This document shows positions 53,254-62,290 of a stretch of 64,000 nucleotides of DNA, in pieces (the first letter of the stretch is position 1; each line of letters opens with the position of its first letter). Source of the stretch: Bacteroidales bacterium. Its GTDB lineage: Bacteria > Bacteroidota > Bacteroidia > Bacteroidales > Muribaculaceae. The stretch is from positions 46,980 to 110,979 of the forward strand of contig JAAVFG010000049.1 of the NCBI GenBank assembly GCA_014800895.1, written 5' to 3'. Made by a program: the position numbers and the translations under genes. Under the pieces are notes generated by a model. It ran no database searches. It was not told the origin of the DNA and worked only from the letters and a program-made list of their open reading frames with translations.

Positions 53254-54102
53254 ATGATAATCATCAATAAGGTATCGGAGCTTGAGACATACGTAGCTCG
53301 CGAGCGCAACAACGGAAGGTCAATAGGCCTCGTTCCGACAATGGGAGCCCTCCATGCAGGACATCTTTCCCTTGTGGAGCGCGCAGTAAAGGAGAATGAC
53401 GATGTGATCGTCAGTGTATTTGTCAATCCCACACAGTTTAATAATCCTGACGATCTCGCCACATATCCGCGCACGGAGGAGGAGGACTGCCGTCTTCTTG
53501 CCAAGGGAGGCGTGTCGGTGGCGTTTGTTCCGGATGTGAATGAGATGTATCCCAAAGGCGCCGTGCATGAGAAGGATTTCGAGTTAGGCACGGCAGCGGA
53601 GGTGATGGAGGGTAAATTCCGCCCCGGTCATTTCCAGGGAGTGGCTCAGATAGTGAGCCGTCTCTTCGAGCTCTGCCGCCCCAACCGTGCATACTTCGGC
53701 GAGAAGGATTTCCAGCAGATAGCCGTCATCAAGAATATGGTGGAGAGCGAGGGGATCGATGTAGATATCATCCCGTGCCCGATCAAGCGTGCCGACGACG
53801 GTCTCGCGCTCTCCAGCCGCAACGCGCTTCTCACCCCGGAGCAGCGTGCCGTAGCGCCCGCTATCTATAAGGCGCTCAAGGAGGGAGTGGAATATTCCAA
53901 GAGCCATACGGTCAAGGAGACTCACGACATGATAGTCAATGCCGTCAATGCCAACGCCGGTCTGGAGACGGAATATCTCGAGATTGTGGATGCACGCACC
54001 CTTCTCCCCGTGGAGAACTGGGAGGAGAGCCCCGAGATACAGGGATGTATTACAGTCTATTGCGGCAAGGTAAGATTGATCGACAATATCAAATTCCGTT
54101 GA
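53254..54102 (+). CDS. panC: Pantoate-beta-alanine ligase
   Basis: PanC joins pantoate and beta-alanine with ATP to give pantothenate. The 282 residues contain GLVPTMGALHAGHLSLV (HxGH), SVFVNPTQFN, ARYFGEKDFQQ-like FGEKDFQQ, and LALSSRNALL, the family motifs. panD follows 3 bp later, so both vitamin B5 steps are together. Confidence 0.97.
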   Translation: MIIINKVSELETYVARERNNGRSIGLVPTMGALHAGHLSLVERAVKENDDVIVSVFVNPTQFNNPDDLATYPRTEEEDCRLLAKGGVSVAFVPDVNEMYPKGAVHEKDFELGTAAEVMEGKFRPGHFQGVAQIVSRLFELCRPNRAYFGEKDFQQIAVIKNMVESEGIDVDIIPCPIKRADDGLALSSRNALLTPEQRAVAPAIYKALKEGVEYSKSHTVKETHDMIVNAVNANAGLETEYLEIVDARTLLPVENWEESPEIQGCITVYCGKVRLIDNIKFR

Positions 54103-54105
54103 TAT

Positions 54106-54453
54106 ATGCTTATAGAAATGATGAAATCAAAGATTCACCGCGTCACAGTGACCGAGGCGAATCTGAATTATATCGGGAGCATCACCATTGACAGCGCTCT
54201 TCTCAAGGCGGCGAATCTGCTGCCGGGAGAGAGGGTCTTTATCGTCAATAATAACAACGGTGAGCGTTTTGACACATATGTGATTGAAGGCGAAGAGGGG
54301 AGCGGAGTGATATGCCTCAACGGCGCCGCAGCCCGCAAGGCGCAGCCCGGCGATATCGTAATTATAATGGCATACGCGCAGATGACCCCCGAGGAGGCGA
54401 GAGAGTTCAAGCCGGCGGTGATTTTCCCCGATACGGCTACCAACCGTCTCTGA
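54106..54453 (+). CDS. panD: Aspartate 1-decarboxylase
   Basis: PanD makes beta-alanine for PanC. It is a pyruvoyl enzyme made by self-cleavage between Gly and Ser in NYIGSITID (residues about 24-25 after the start, depending on which ATG is used). [17 protein letters not shown] follows. The 115-residue length is normal. An alternative ATG at 54118 would give 111 residues and also fits. Confidence 0.95.
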   Translation: MLIEMMKSKIHRVTVTEANLNYIGSITIDSALLKAANLLPGERVFIVNNNNGERFDTYVIEGEEGSGVICLNGAAARKAQPGDIVIIMAYAQMTPEEAREFKPAVIFPDTATNRL

Positions 54454-54543
54454 TATTGATATTGTTTTTGCTACACTTGAAAAGTAAACGGTCAAGACAA
54501 AGTAAGATAAAGTAAAAACTTAGAAAAAGAGAACACAAGAAAA

Positions 54544-55893
54544 ATGGCAATGTTCGACAGCTTGTCTGAACGTCTTGAGAAGTCGTTTCAGATACTGAAG
54601 GGAGAGGGAAAGATCAGCGAGATCAATATCGCTGAGACTATGAAGGACGTCCGTCGCGCTCTGACAGAGGCGGATGTCAATTATACTACGGCAAACAATT
54701 TTGTCAAGGAGGTAAAGAAGAAGGCGATCGGTCAGAACGTGATTACTTCTTTGAAGCCTAAGGAGTTGATGATCAAGATCGTCCACGATGAGCTCGTTGC
54801 CCTGATGGGTTCGGAGCAGGTGGATGTCAACCTCAGCGGCAATCCTGCCGTCATCCTCATGGCGGGTCTGCAGGGTGCGGGTAAGACCACATTCGCCGCC
54901 AAGCTTGCCAAGCGACTCAAATCCAAGAAAGGTAAGCGTCCGTTGCTCGTCGGAGCCGACGTATATCGTCCCGCGGCGCGTGAGCAGTTGCGCGTATTGG
55001 CAGAACAGATCGATGTGCCGGTATATACCGAAGAGGATAGCAAGGATCCCGTAGCTATCGCCAAGAACGCTATCGCTCAGGCGAAGGCGGATCATCAGGA
55101 TCTTGTCATAATAGATACCGCCGGACGACTCGCCGTAGATGAGGCGATGATGAATGAGATCGCTGGCATCAAGGAAGCGGTGAAGCCTCAGGAGATTCTC
55201 TTCGTAGTCGACTCCATGACCGGTCAGGATGCCGTCAATACAGCCAAGGCATTCAACGACCGACTCGACTTCGACGGCGTTATCCTCACCAAGCTCGACG
55301 GCGACACCCGAGGCGGTGCGGCAATCTCCATCCGTTCCGTTGTCAATAAGCCCATCAAATTCGTCGGTACGGGCGAGAAGATGGATGACGTGATGGAATT
55401 CAATCCCGACGGTATGGCAAACCGTATTCTCGGCATGGGTGATATCGTAGGCTTGGCAAACAAGGCTCTCGAGATCTATGATCAGAAAGAGGCGGAGAAG
55501 ATGGCGAAGAAGCTCAAGGAGAATAAATTTGACTTCAACGACTTCCGTTCGCAGATCAATCAGATCAAGAAGATGGGTAATCTCAAGGATCTCGCTTCCA
55601 TGATTCCGGGCATGGGTAAGATGATGAAGGGTATAGATATCCCTGACGATGCCTTCAAGAGCATCGAGGCTATCATCGACTCCATGACTCCCTGGGAGCG
55701 GGAGAATCCGACCCAGATCAAGGGCACACGACGTCAGCGCATAGCCAAGGGATCAGGCACAACGCTGCAGGAGGTCAACAAATTGTTGAAGCAGTTTGAG
55801 GACATGCGCAAGGTGATGAAGATGACCGCCTCCATGAAGAATCCGATGAAGCTGATGTCGCAGATGAAAGGGAAGATGCCCTTCAAATTCTGA
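54544..55893 (+). CDS. ffh: Signal recognition particle protein Ffh
   Basis: Ffh is the GTPase of the signal recognition particle, which targets membrane proteins. The 449 residues have an N domain, G domain motifs GLQGAGKTT near residue 110, DTAGR and TKLDGDTRGGAA, and an M domain rich in Met (MGKMMKGI, then KMTASMKNPMKLMSQMKG). Its 4.5S RNA gene is not in this window. It ends before the terminator at 55960-55999. Confidence 0.97.
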   Translation: MAMFDSLSERLEKSFQILKGEGKISEINIAETMKDVRRALTEADVNYTTANNFVKEVKKKAIGQNVITSLKPKELMIKIVHDELVALMGSEQVDVNLSGNPAVILMAGLQGAGKTTFAAKLAKRLKSKKGKRPLLVGADVYRPAAREQLRVLAEQIDVPVYTEEDSKDPVAIAKNAIAQAKADHQDLVIIDTAGRLAVDEAMMNEIAGIKEAVKPQEILFVVDSMTGQDAVNTAKAFNDRLDFDGVILTKLDGDTRGGAAISIRSVVNKPIKFVGTGEKMDDVMEFNPDGMANRILGMGDIVGLANKALEIYDQKEAEKMAKKLKENKFDFNDFRSQINQIKKMGNLKDLASMIPGMGKMMKGIDIPDDAFKSIEAIIDSMTPWERENPTQIKGTRRQRIAKGSGTTLQEVNKLLKQFEDMRKVMKMTASMKNPMKLMSQMKGKMPFKF

Positions 55894-55930
55894 TAGCGCT
55901 TCCTGAGCGCGGTAGCGTATCAGGGAGATA

Positions 55931-56190
55931 GCCGCGGAGCGGCGAGTCTTTTGTTTTAACCGGGGGTAAGGCTACACGCCTGAGCCCCCGGATTTTTATT
56001 GCTGCCTCTTTGCCAGGCTGCGGGCTATACTCTTACCGGGGCACAGCCCCTGGCGGAAACAGCTTCGCTGCGGAGCGGCTGCCATCCGGATTCTCCTGTC
56101 CCCCTGTCCTCCTGTCAAAATATATATTGGAAAAATGTCCCTCTGTCCTCCTGTCAAAAACTAAGTTGGAAAAATTGTTCTCCTGTAAAA
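55931..56190. repeat. Repeat-rich spacer behind ffh
   Basis: The stretch begins with the palindrome GCCGCGGAGCGGC (55931-55943). After the terminator (55960-55999) come GC-rich inverted sequences and the 26-bp module GCGGCTGCCATCCGGATTCT... (56075-56100), then CTCCTGTC-type repeats, several of them followed by AAAA (56091-56190). The module recurs at 63863-63888. No gene is seen in 55894-56206. Confidence 0.6.
55960..55999 (+). terminator. Terminator after ffh
   Basis: CCGGGGG (55960-55966) pairs with CCCCCGG (55985-55991), and ATTTTTATT follows. The loop can hold a smaller hairpin. Confidence 0.7.
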
Positions 56191-56206
56191 AGAGGACGCG
56201 GAAATC

Positions 56207-57769
56207 TCATCGTTCCTTTATCACCGGCTTGTCAAGGTGTCTGCTGTCTGCCGAGAAATTGACTCCTATCTTGAAAAGCTTCCTCCGGTCAGCCGCATAA
56301 GGGAGGTCATACCCCTTCTCCTCAATCTGATGCGCCGCTATGCTTGAATCATGCTTGAATTTAAGCTCGATGATATAGATATAGTCAGGAGTAGTAATCA
56401 CCATGTCGATTCTGCCATCAGAGGTAAGCACTTCCGTATGTGTCTCAATTCCAATCAGGGTGAGCAGAATATAGAGGGCATTATGAAGATTGTTCTCATT
56501 CTCCATTTTCATTTCATAAGGTATTCCTGCCAGAAAAATGTCAAGATATTTTATCATCTCCTCCGGCTTTCCCGAACGCACACTATCAATTATATCAAAT
56601 ATGACAGTGTCCGGAGTAGAATGCCGTACTTTCACATAATAGGGGAGTAGAATATCCAGCAAACCTCTCTTTACCTCGATATTGGGGATTCCGAGTGTGA
56701 CGATATCTGTACGGATATCATAATTCTTTATGGTCAGATACCCCGTCTGATACAGCAGAGCTACGGGATTCGGACTCGCAAGATCCAGTCCGGAGAGAGT
56801 ATCGAAAGAGCAGCGCGTATTCAGGATTTTCTCCAGATCTGCATTGATTCTTTTTAATGACTCGGCAATGATAGTCGGCATTCCTGTCCGGCTCCAATAA
56901 CTTCCAATCCTCCCCTCAGCCATTGCATTGAACAGAGACCAGGGATTGTAGATGTCGCTGCCTTTCCTTGCAAATCGATAGCCGTCATAATTCTCCTTAA
57001 GCCGCATGCATGCATCCTCAAAAGAGATATTGTATTCTGACCCGAGAGTGTGGATGCCGTGGCTCAGATTATCCAGCAACTCCCGCTTTGTGATACCGCA
57101 GATGTCGGCAAAATCATCGGAAAATGATATATCGCGTAAGTTATTGAGATCTGAAAAGACACTCAGTTTGCTGAACCGGCTCACCCCCGTGATGAAAACA
57201 AGACGGATATCCTCCGCCGAACTTTTGAAATTGGAATAGATAGAAGCAAGTTTGGATCTGTAATAGTTGAAATTCTGCTCCTCGTTAAGATTGCCGACAA
57301 GAGGCTTGTCATATTCATCCACAAGAATTACCACTTGTTTCCCGGTTTTTTCATGTGCCGCACTGATAATGGATTTAAACCTCTGTGGCAGATCATCCGT
57401 AGTTGGCTTCACATCATATGTCATCTCCCATTTCCGGAAAAGATTGTCAAGCACCTCATCCAGACCTTTGGATTCGGAGTAGCGGTCTGTATTGAGGTCG
57501 AGATAAAGTACCGGATACTTTTCCCAGTTCCAGTCATATCTGTCAATATCGAGTCCTCTGAAGAGTTTCCTCTCACCCTCGAAGAAGTAACGGAGAGTGG
57601 AAAGGAAGAGGCTCTTGCCAAAGCGCCGGGGACGGGCAAGGAAGAGATATTTGGAGCGTTGTTGCAGGATTTTCATGATAAAGGAAGTCTTATCGACATA
57701 TACGCACTCCATATTACGGAGCGATTTGAAATCCTGTTCCCCAATGGGGTATCCGACACTCTTTCCCAT
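56207..57769 (-). CDS. AAA ATPase with a C-terminal PD-(D/E)XK domain (DUF1703-type)
   Basis: The 520-residue protein has an AAA-ATPase-like domain, YVDKTSFIMKIL then ARPRRFGKSLFLS (Walker A-like at residues about 46-53), VVILVDEYDKPL (Walker B) and VFITGVSRFSKLSVFSDLNN. The end is a PD-(D/E)XK-nuclease-like part, DGRIDMVITTPDYIYIIELK. Such genes form large families in gut Bacteroidetes and lack a known function. Both sides are lined with CTCCTGTC repeats. The start at 57769 opens with MGKSVGYPIGEQDFKSLR, the usual N-terminus. Confidence 0.9.
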   Translation of the reverse strand: MGKSVGYPIGEQDFKSLRNMECVYVDKTSFIMKILQQRSKYLFLARPRRFGKSLFLSTLRYFFEGERKLFRGLDIDRYDWNWEKYPVLYLDLNTDRYSESKGLDEVLDNLFRKWEMTYDVKPTTDDLPQRFKSIISAAHEKTGKQVVILVDEYDKPLVGNLNEEQNFNYYRSKLASIYSNFKSSAEDIRLVFITGVSRFSKLSVFSDLNNLRDISFSDDFADICGITKRELLDNLSHGIHTLGSEYNISFEDACMRLKENYDGYRFARKGSDIYNPWSLFNAMAEGRIGSYWSRTGMPTIIAESLKRINADLEKILNTRCSFDTLSGLDLASPNPVALLYQTGYLTIKNYDIRTDIVTLGIPNIEVKRGLLDILLPYYVKVRHSTPDTVIFDIIDSVRSGKPEEMIKYLDIFLAGIPYEMKMENENNLHNALYILLTLIGIETHTEVLTSDGRIDMVITTPDYIYIIELKFKHDSSIAAHQIEEKGYDLPYAADRRKLFKIGVNFSADSRHLDKPVIKER

Positions 57770-57830
57770 TTCAATTAATTTTATGCAAATATAGCTGTAT
57801 ATAATTAAATTAACAAGAGAAGAAAAAATG

Positions 57831-57925
57831 TTCTCCTGTTCACTGTCATAAAAATTACTGTCAAAAAAAAGAGATCTCCTGTCTAAGCAAGAGATCTCCT
57901 GTCAAAAAAAGGTTATACTGTCAGA
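57831..57925. repeat. CTCCTGTC repeats upstream of the AAA/PD-(D/E)XK gene
   Basis: CTCCTGTTCACTGTC, ACTGTCAAAAAAA, AGAGATCTCCTGTCTAAGCA and AGAGATCTCCTGTCAAAAA follow each other. The unit AGATCTCCTGTC is given twice (57871 and 57892 areas). The same core is present on the other side of the gene (56091-56190) and, reversed, at 63479-63590. Confidence 0.65.
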
Positions 57926-59323
57926 TTATCTACCGAAGGGGAAGTTGATGCCGAAGTTCAGGCTCGCATTGGAGCTCAACGGCACGCCCTGCTTCGCCAG
58001 CTTTCCTAACGTATGGTCCATACCGAGGAAGAGGTTGAAACCGGTGGTGTGGACATTCAGCATCCAGCCGAAGTCGGCGCCATACGTCCCTAATCCCATA
58101 TTCACATCCGCCGAGAAACATTTCACGGGCGCCACATTCGCCGAGAGCCGGAACTGGGTGGAGGTGAAAGGTCCGTAGATGCGCGTGGAATTCAGAAATC
58201 CGAAATGCAGCTTGCGGTAATAGGGCAGCTCATACTCCACGCCGAAATTGAGCGTGGCGGCAAGTCCGCGTGTGTGAGAATTCTTATGACCCATATTCTT
58301 CAACTGATAGAGACGCGAGAGGTCATCCTTCATATCCTTCCATTCATTCTTGAATGAATTGTCGGCATCCTTGTCCACATTGAATATGTAGGCGTCGGTC
58401 TCAATCGTCTGCGTGCCGTCGGTAGAAGCCCACTGCGTCTTGCCATACCGCAAAAAACCGAGGTCGAGCGCCGCCGCAGAGAAAGTGAAATCATTCCACT
58501 TATAGGTAGCTCCAAGGTCAAAACCGAGACCGAAACCGGTGATATAGAAATTATCCACCTCCGCTCCCGACACATAGTCGTAAGGCTTCATCGAGGTGTT
58601 ACCCTCCGGATGATAGGTCTTCTCCTTGAATTTCAATCCGCCCACGGAGGCATAGATATCGGCGTTGGTTCGCGCTATCCAGTTGTCAGTGCCTAAAGTG
58701 AGGTCGGCTTCATTGAATTTCGCCTGAATCGCGCCACCACCTATCAGCACCTTGAAAGCCGCGCCCACACGCAATCCCGGCACTTCCTTGATGTCGCGCG
58801 AATGATTGAGGGCAAGCTGAACGTAAGCGTTGGCATCCGCCGCCAGGTTATTGATTTTATAGGTTTTGTTGGTGATCCCTTCCTTGGCAAGCTCGAAGAA
58901 GGATTTGGGGAGCGACACGCCCGCATTGGCTATAGCCGACAGCGAAACCGTGTTATATCCGTCCCAGGCATTGAAGCCCACGGATATTATGTCGATCTGC
59001 TCGTTAGCCACGATCTTGTTGCGGTTGCCGAATTTCTTCAGTGCCTTCTTTGCATCCACCTCCGGATTGGTGAAGAGGGAAGTCTTGCCGTTCACGTTGT
59101 AAAGCAGATCGGTGAGATGCAGGTTGCCGCGCACGCTGATATTGAGATTGCCCAGAGCAGGGAAGGATACGAAACCTTTCTCATTGCCTAACGCCGGGTT
59201 CATCTGATAGCCATAGGTATATCCGTCGAGGAAATAGCCGGAATAGGTGTGTTGCTGCGCGTATATGGGTAAGGTAGCCGCGGAGAGGGCTACGCAGAGA
59301 GCCAATTTTTTATATGATTTCAT
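57926..59323 (-). CDS. DUF5723 outer-membrane-associated protein
   Basis: The 465-residue protein has a signal peptide (LALCVALSAATLPIYAQ) and beta-rich repeats such as GYQMNPALGNEKGFVSFPAL, VSLSAIANAGVSL and LRVGAAFKVLIGGGAIQ, ending with an aromatic-rich strand (ASLNFGINFPFGR), which fits an outer-membrane beta-barrel of the DUF5723 type. It is 2 bp after the stop of the 585-residue lipoprotein gene, in one operon. Role unknown. Confidence 0.82.
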   Translation of the reverse strand: MKSYKKLALCVALSAATLPIYAQQHTYSGYFLDGYTYGYQMNPALGNEKGFVSFPALGNLNISVRGNLHLTDLLYNVNGKTSLFTNPEVDAKKALKKFGNRNKIVANEQIDIISVGFNAWDGYNTVSLSAIANAGVSLPKSFFELAKEGITNKTYKINNLAADANAYVQLALNHSRDIKEVPGLRVGAAFKVLIGGGAIQAKFNEADLTLGTDNWIARTNADIYASVGGLKFKEKTYHPEGNTSMKPYDYVSGAEVDNFYITGFGLGFDLGATYKWNDFTFSAAALDLGFLRYGKTQWASTDGTQTIETDAYIFNVDKDADNSFKNEWKDMKDDLSRLYQLKNMGHKNSHTRGLAATLNFGVEYELPYYRKLHFGFLNSTRIYGPFTSTQFRLSANVAPVKCFSADVNMGLGTYGADFGWMLNVHTTGFNLFLGMDHTLGKLAKQGVPLSSNASLNFGINFPFGR

Positions 59324-59325
59324 GA

Positions 59326-61083
59326 TTACTCGAAGTCTGTAAGATAATAACCTGACACTTTAGCACGAATATTCTCGAGGCGGAGAGTCTGCTCCGGAGA
59401 GATAGCCTCGCCGTTTCCGGGACGCATCACGGCTTCATAGATGATGCCGTCAAGCATACGTATCTCTCCCTCGACGGTCATGGTGATATGCTCGCCGTCA
59501 GCCTCCGCGCCCACATGGGCGGGGGTGCATGTCACGCCCGGTATGCGCTTCCCATCCTTGTCAATGGGGTAGACGCTCACTTCGGCGCCTAACGGTATGT
59601 CGGAGAAGGCGTCGGCATCTACCGTAAGATGAGTGATTGTCATTTTGTCAAGATCCTCGCTTCCCCAGTCAGCTTCCGAGTCGGAGTAATATATAGCCGA
59701 GCCCTCTTTCAATGCCAGGGGAGCGAAAAATTCATACTCTCCCTTTACGCCCGGGATAGTCTTGAAGAGCTCGAAATCCACCACTTTCTGCTCCGGCAGC
59801 TGCGGATTCTGAAGCTTGATGTCGAGCTGTTCCGGGAGTCCATCCCCTGTCAATACATCGGATAGGGATGAGAAACCGACATGCGCCAGATGCTCCTTAT
59901 ATTCCGGCAGGGGAGTGGAGGGCATGGAGGGAGAGATCACATAGTTGTAAGGACCCGCCTCGCCATACTCATAACCGATCTTCACGAGCTGACCCGCGTC
60001 AAGAGAATAGGGTGTGCGCTCCATCCCTCTTACGGAGGTAATCTCCAGTCCGGTCTCCATAGTCACATTATATCCCGCCATGGGATTGTTGAGGTTGAGA
60101 TAGATCTGCGGATTAGTGAGGAGGATATCGGTTTTGTCGTTCTTCAATATATCGGGGAGGTCGTTGAGGGTGACGGGATCGATATTCATGTCATCCCCTT
60201 CGAGTTTATACTCGATGCGTCCGGTGAAAGCGGTAGGCTCGAGGTCTGTCACCACTGTATTGATGTCAAATGATATGGCTGTCGGGAGCGTCGGCAGAGC
60301 AGACTCATAAGTGGTCACGATCTCCATAGTGGCATCCTTCAGGTCGATATTTGAATTGAAATCAAACTGATGGTCCTTGAAGGTGGTATGCGAGGTGGCG
60401 AAATTCAGAGCCGTAGCCGTCACTTTTATCTGCGCGCGATTGTTGACACACTGCAGATTCCTGACGGTCAGCATACCGGTGGCGGAGTCGTAAGTATAAT
60501 TTGAGGGGAGATCCTTGAGGGTCAGACCATGGAGGAAATCAAAGGTCAGCACCGGGAAAGAGATGGCGGAATCAGATCCGGCGCCGGAAGTCTTCAGTTC
60601 GATGATGATGTCGAGGTCATGAAGCGTGAGGGCGTCGATGCTCTTGATGCTCTCGTCGATGTTATGCGCCTGGAAATTCACGATTTGCGGAGTGAAAGAG
60701 TCGAGCGTGTAGATACTCCTGAGAGTGGCGCGGGTGTTGGAGTTGGCAGGCGAAGTCTTGAACACCGCTGTGGTGGGGGCGATCACCGGAGCGTCCGCCT
60801 TGAAGCCGTCGATCTCGATAGGGTCGGAAGAGAAGTCGCCCGACTGGGTCACGGCATATACCTCCTTGCCGTCTATCTCCGTGATTTTGATCTGACTGTC
60901 ATCATCCAGTTTGATGATATTGGAAAGCTCGATGGCTTCCACATTCACCGGGACCACGAGATCCTTGACATTGATCTGCGTAGTCTTGTCGATATCCGAC
61001 AAGTCATAATTCTTGTCGATACAACCGGGCAATAGCAATAGTGCGCTGATAGGTACGCAAGTCTTAAGTAGGTTTGGTTTCAT
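59326..61083 (-). CDS. Large envelope lipoprotein of unknown function
   Basis: The 585-residue protein begins with a lipoprotein signal (LLLLPGC, Cys at residue 21) and CIDKNYDLSDIDKTT. The rest is beta-rich, with repeated segments such as DLEPTAFTGRIEYKLEGDDM and YNVTMETGLEITSVRG. I recognise no named domain; a family of similar proteins is probably conserved in Bacteroidales. It is the first gene of a two-gene operon with the DUF5723 gene. Confidence 0.78.
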   Translation of the reverse strand: MKPNLLKTCVPISALLLLPGCIDKNYDLSDIDKTTQINVKDLVVPVNVEAIELSNIIKLDDDSQIKITEIDGKEVYAVTQSGDFSSDPIEIDGFKADAPVIAPTTAVFKTSPANSNTRATLRSIYTLDSFTPQIVNFQAHNIDESIKSIDALTLHDLDIIIELKTSGAGSDSAISFPVLTFDFLHGLTLKDLPSNYTYDSATGMLTVRNLQCVNNRAQIKVTATALNFATSHTTFKDHQFDFNSNIDLKDATMEIVTTYESALPTLPTAISFDINTVVTDLEPTAFTGRIEYKLEGDDMNIDPVTLNDLPDILKNDKTDILLTNPQIYLNLNNPMAGYNVTMETGLEITSVRGMERTPYSLDAGQLVKIGYEYGEAGPYNYVISPSMPSTPLPEYKEHLAHVGFSSLSDVLTGDGLPEQLDIKLQNPQLPEQKVVDFELFKTIPGVKGEYEFFAPLALKEGSAIYYSDSEADWGSEDLDKMTITHLTVDADAFSDIPLGAEVSVYPIDKDGKRIPGVTCTPAHVGAEADGEHITMTVEGEIRMLDGIIYEAVMRPGNGEAISPEQTLRLENIRAKVSGYYLTDFE

Positions 61084-61205
61084 TAGAAAAGTTTATAAAG
61101 GATTATGATTGAGAGAGTATTTTTAGCGACGCACCAAAGGCGCATCTGCACGGGCGCAGACTCCTACAATTTTGCAGGGCTTTGACCATGATCAGCAATA
61201 ACCGT

Positions 61206-61228
61206 GGCGGGAGCCTCCCGGCTTCCGC
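61206..61228. repeat. REP-like palindrome, copy 1
   Basis: GGCGGGAGCCTCCCGGCTTCCGC contains the inverted pair GGGAG/CTCCC. Related copies lie at 62204-62226 (reverse), 63616-63638 and 63688-63710. Confidence 0.7.
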
Positions 61229-61263
61229 TAAATTTATCCGGGCTCGATGCCCGGATAAATTTA
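61229..61263 (-). terminator. Terminator of the nucleotidyltransferase gene
   Basis: TAAATTTATCCGGGC (61229-61243) and GCCCGGATAAATTTA (61249-61263) form a perfect 15-bp stem with a 5-nt loop, 12 bp after the stop of the minus-strand nucleotidyltransferase gene. The T-tract after it is short. Confidence 0.6.
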
Positions 61264-61274
61264 ATCAAAGCTAA

Positions 61275-62174
61275 TCAGAAGAGGGGAGAAGGATATACAC
61301 CCTCCTCTGCCAATTTCCTGAACATCTCTACTGTGGCGGGACGGTCGGCGGCATAGGTGACACCAAACCATTTCGAGGGCGTCGGATGCACCTTCAATCT
61401 GATTGTCCCCGATTTGATAAGATTATTCACCACCGTCGGGATGTAGAACTCCGATTTAAGCTCCTTGGCATGCTCTTTGAGGAAATCCTTGAACTTCTTC
61501 TCCGAATAATCGAAGTAATCGGGAGTGAACCCCCAGAGATTCATCGACACATTGGCATCCTCGGGGAATTGCTCCTCCTTGCCGTCAAGAATATGGATGA
61601 TCTTTCCATCCTTGCGCTCGATGCCGTGACACTCGGTCACATCCGTAAGATAGCCGTCGCCGTCAACCGTGCAGAGCCCGCGGCTCACGCCTCCGTTCTC
61701 GCTCAATGTGTTGCCGATATTGAAGCCCACCATGCAGTATTCATTCTTTTTGCCGTCAAGCTCCTTGAGGGCATCGGCAAGAATCCTGAAACTGTCCGAA
61801 CCATAATAGTCATCGGCATTGATTACGGCGAAGGGTTCGCGGATAACATCCTTACCCATCAGCACCGCCTGACCCGTACCCCATGGTTTGGTGCGCTCCG
61901 GGTCAGCCTCGAAGCCCTCGGGGAGCGCGTCGATGCTCTGGAATACGACCTCTACGGGGACATGACCCTCATATTTGGAGGTGATCTTCTCGCGGAATTC
62001 CTTTTCGAAATCCTTGCGGATCACGAAAACGATCTTACCGAATCCCGCCTTAAGGGCGTCATAGACGGAATAATCCATGATAGTCTCCCCGTTGGGACCC
62101 ACGCCGTCCAGCTGTTTGAGACCGCCGTAACGGCTGCCCATGCCGGCAGCAAGAATAAATAAAGTAGGTTTCAT
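61275..62174 (-). CDS. Sugar nucleotidyltransferase family protein
   Basis: The 299-residue protein has the NTP_transferase motif FILAAGMGSRYGGLKQL, the catalytic-type AVINADDYYG near residue 116, and TVDGDGYLTDVTE. The C-terminal half (YIPTVVNNLIKSGTIRLKVH) is like that of Bacteroidetes nucleotidyltransferases next to sugar kinases. Its product is unknown. It lies downstream of holB with a REP-like copy between, and is probably separate. Confidence 0.88.
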   Translation of the reverse strand: MKPTLFILAAGMGSRYGGLKQLDGVGPNGETIMDYSVYDALKAGFGKIVFVIRKDFEKEFREKITSKYEGHVPVEVVFQSIDALPEGFEADPERTKPWGTGQAVLMGKDVIREPFAVINADDYYGSDSFRILADALKELDGKKNEYCMVGFNIGNTLSENGGVSRGLCTVDGDGYLTDVTECHGIERKDGKIIHILDGKEEQFPEDANVSMNLWGFTPDYFDYSEKKFKDFLKEHAKELKSEFYIPTVVNNLIKSGTIRLKVHPTPSKWFGVTYAADRPATVEMFRKLAEEGVYPSPLF

Positions 62175-62203
62175 ATATCAGTTTTATAATTTTATTTCAT
62201 TTA

Positions 62204-62226
62204 GCAGAAGCCGGGAGGCTCCCGCC
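62204..62226. repeat. REP-like palindrome, copy 2 (inverted)
   Basis: GCAGAAGCCGGGAGGCTCCCGCC is the reverse complement form of copy 1. It lies in the 116-bp gap between holB and the nucleotidyltransferase gene. Confidence 0.7.
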
Positions 62227-62290
62227 CCCGGTGCGCCCCCGGTCGGGCACAAAGATAATCAAAATTATTATATTATCAATAGTAGAGCCG

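Noticed and set aside
61386..62162. Plus-strand ORF of 258 codons opposite the sugar nucleotidyltransferase
   Set aside because: It is an antisense shadow of a well-supported gene, with no recognisable motif or start region.
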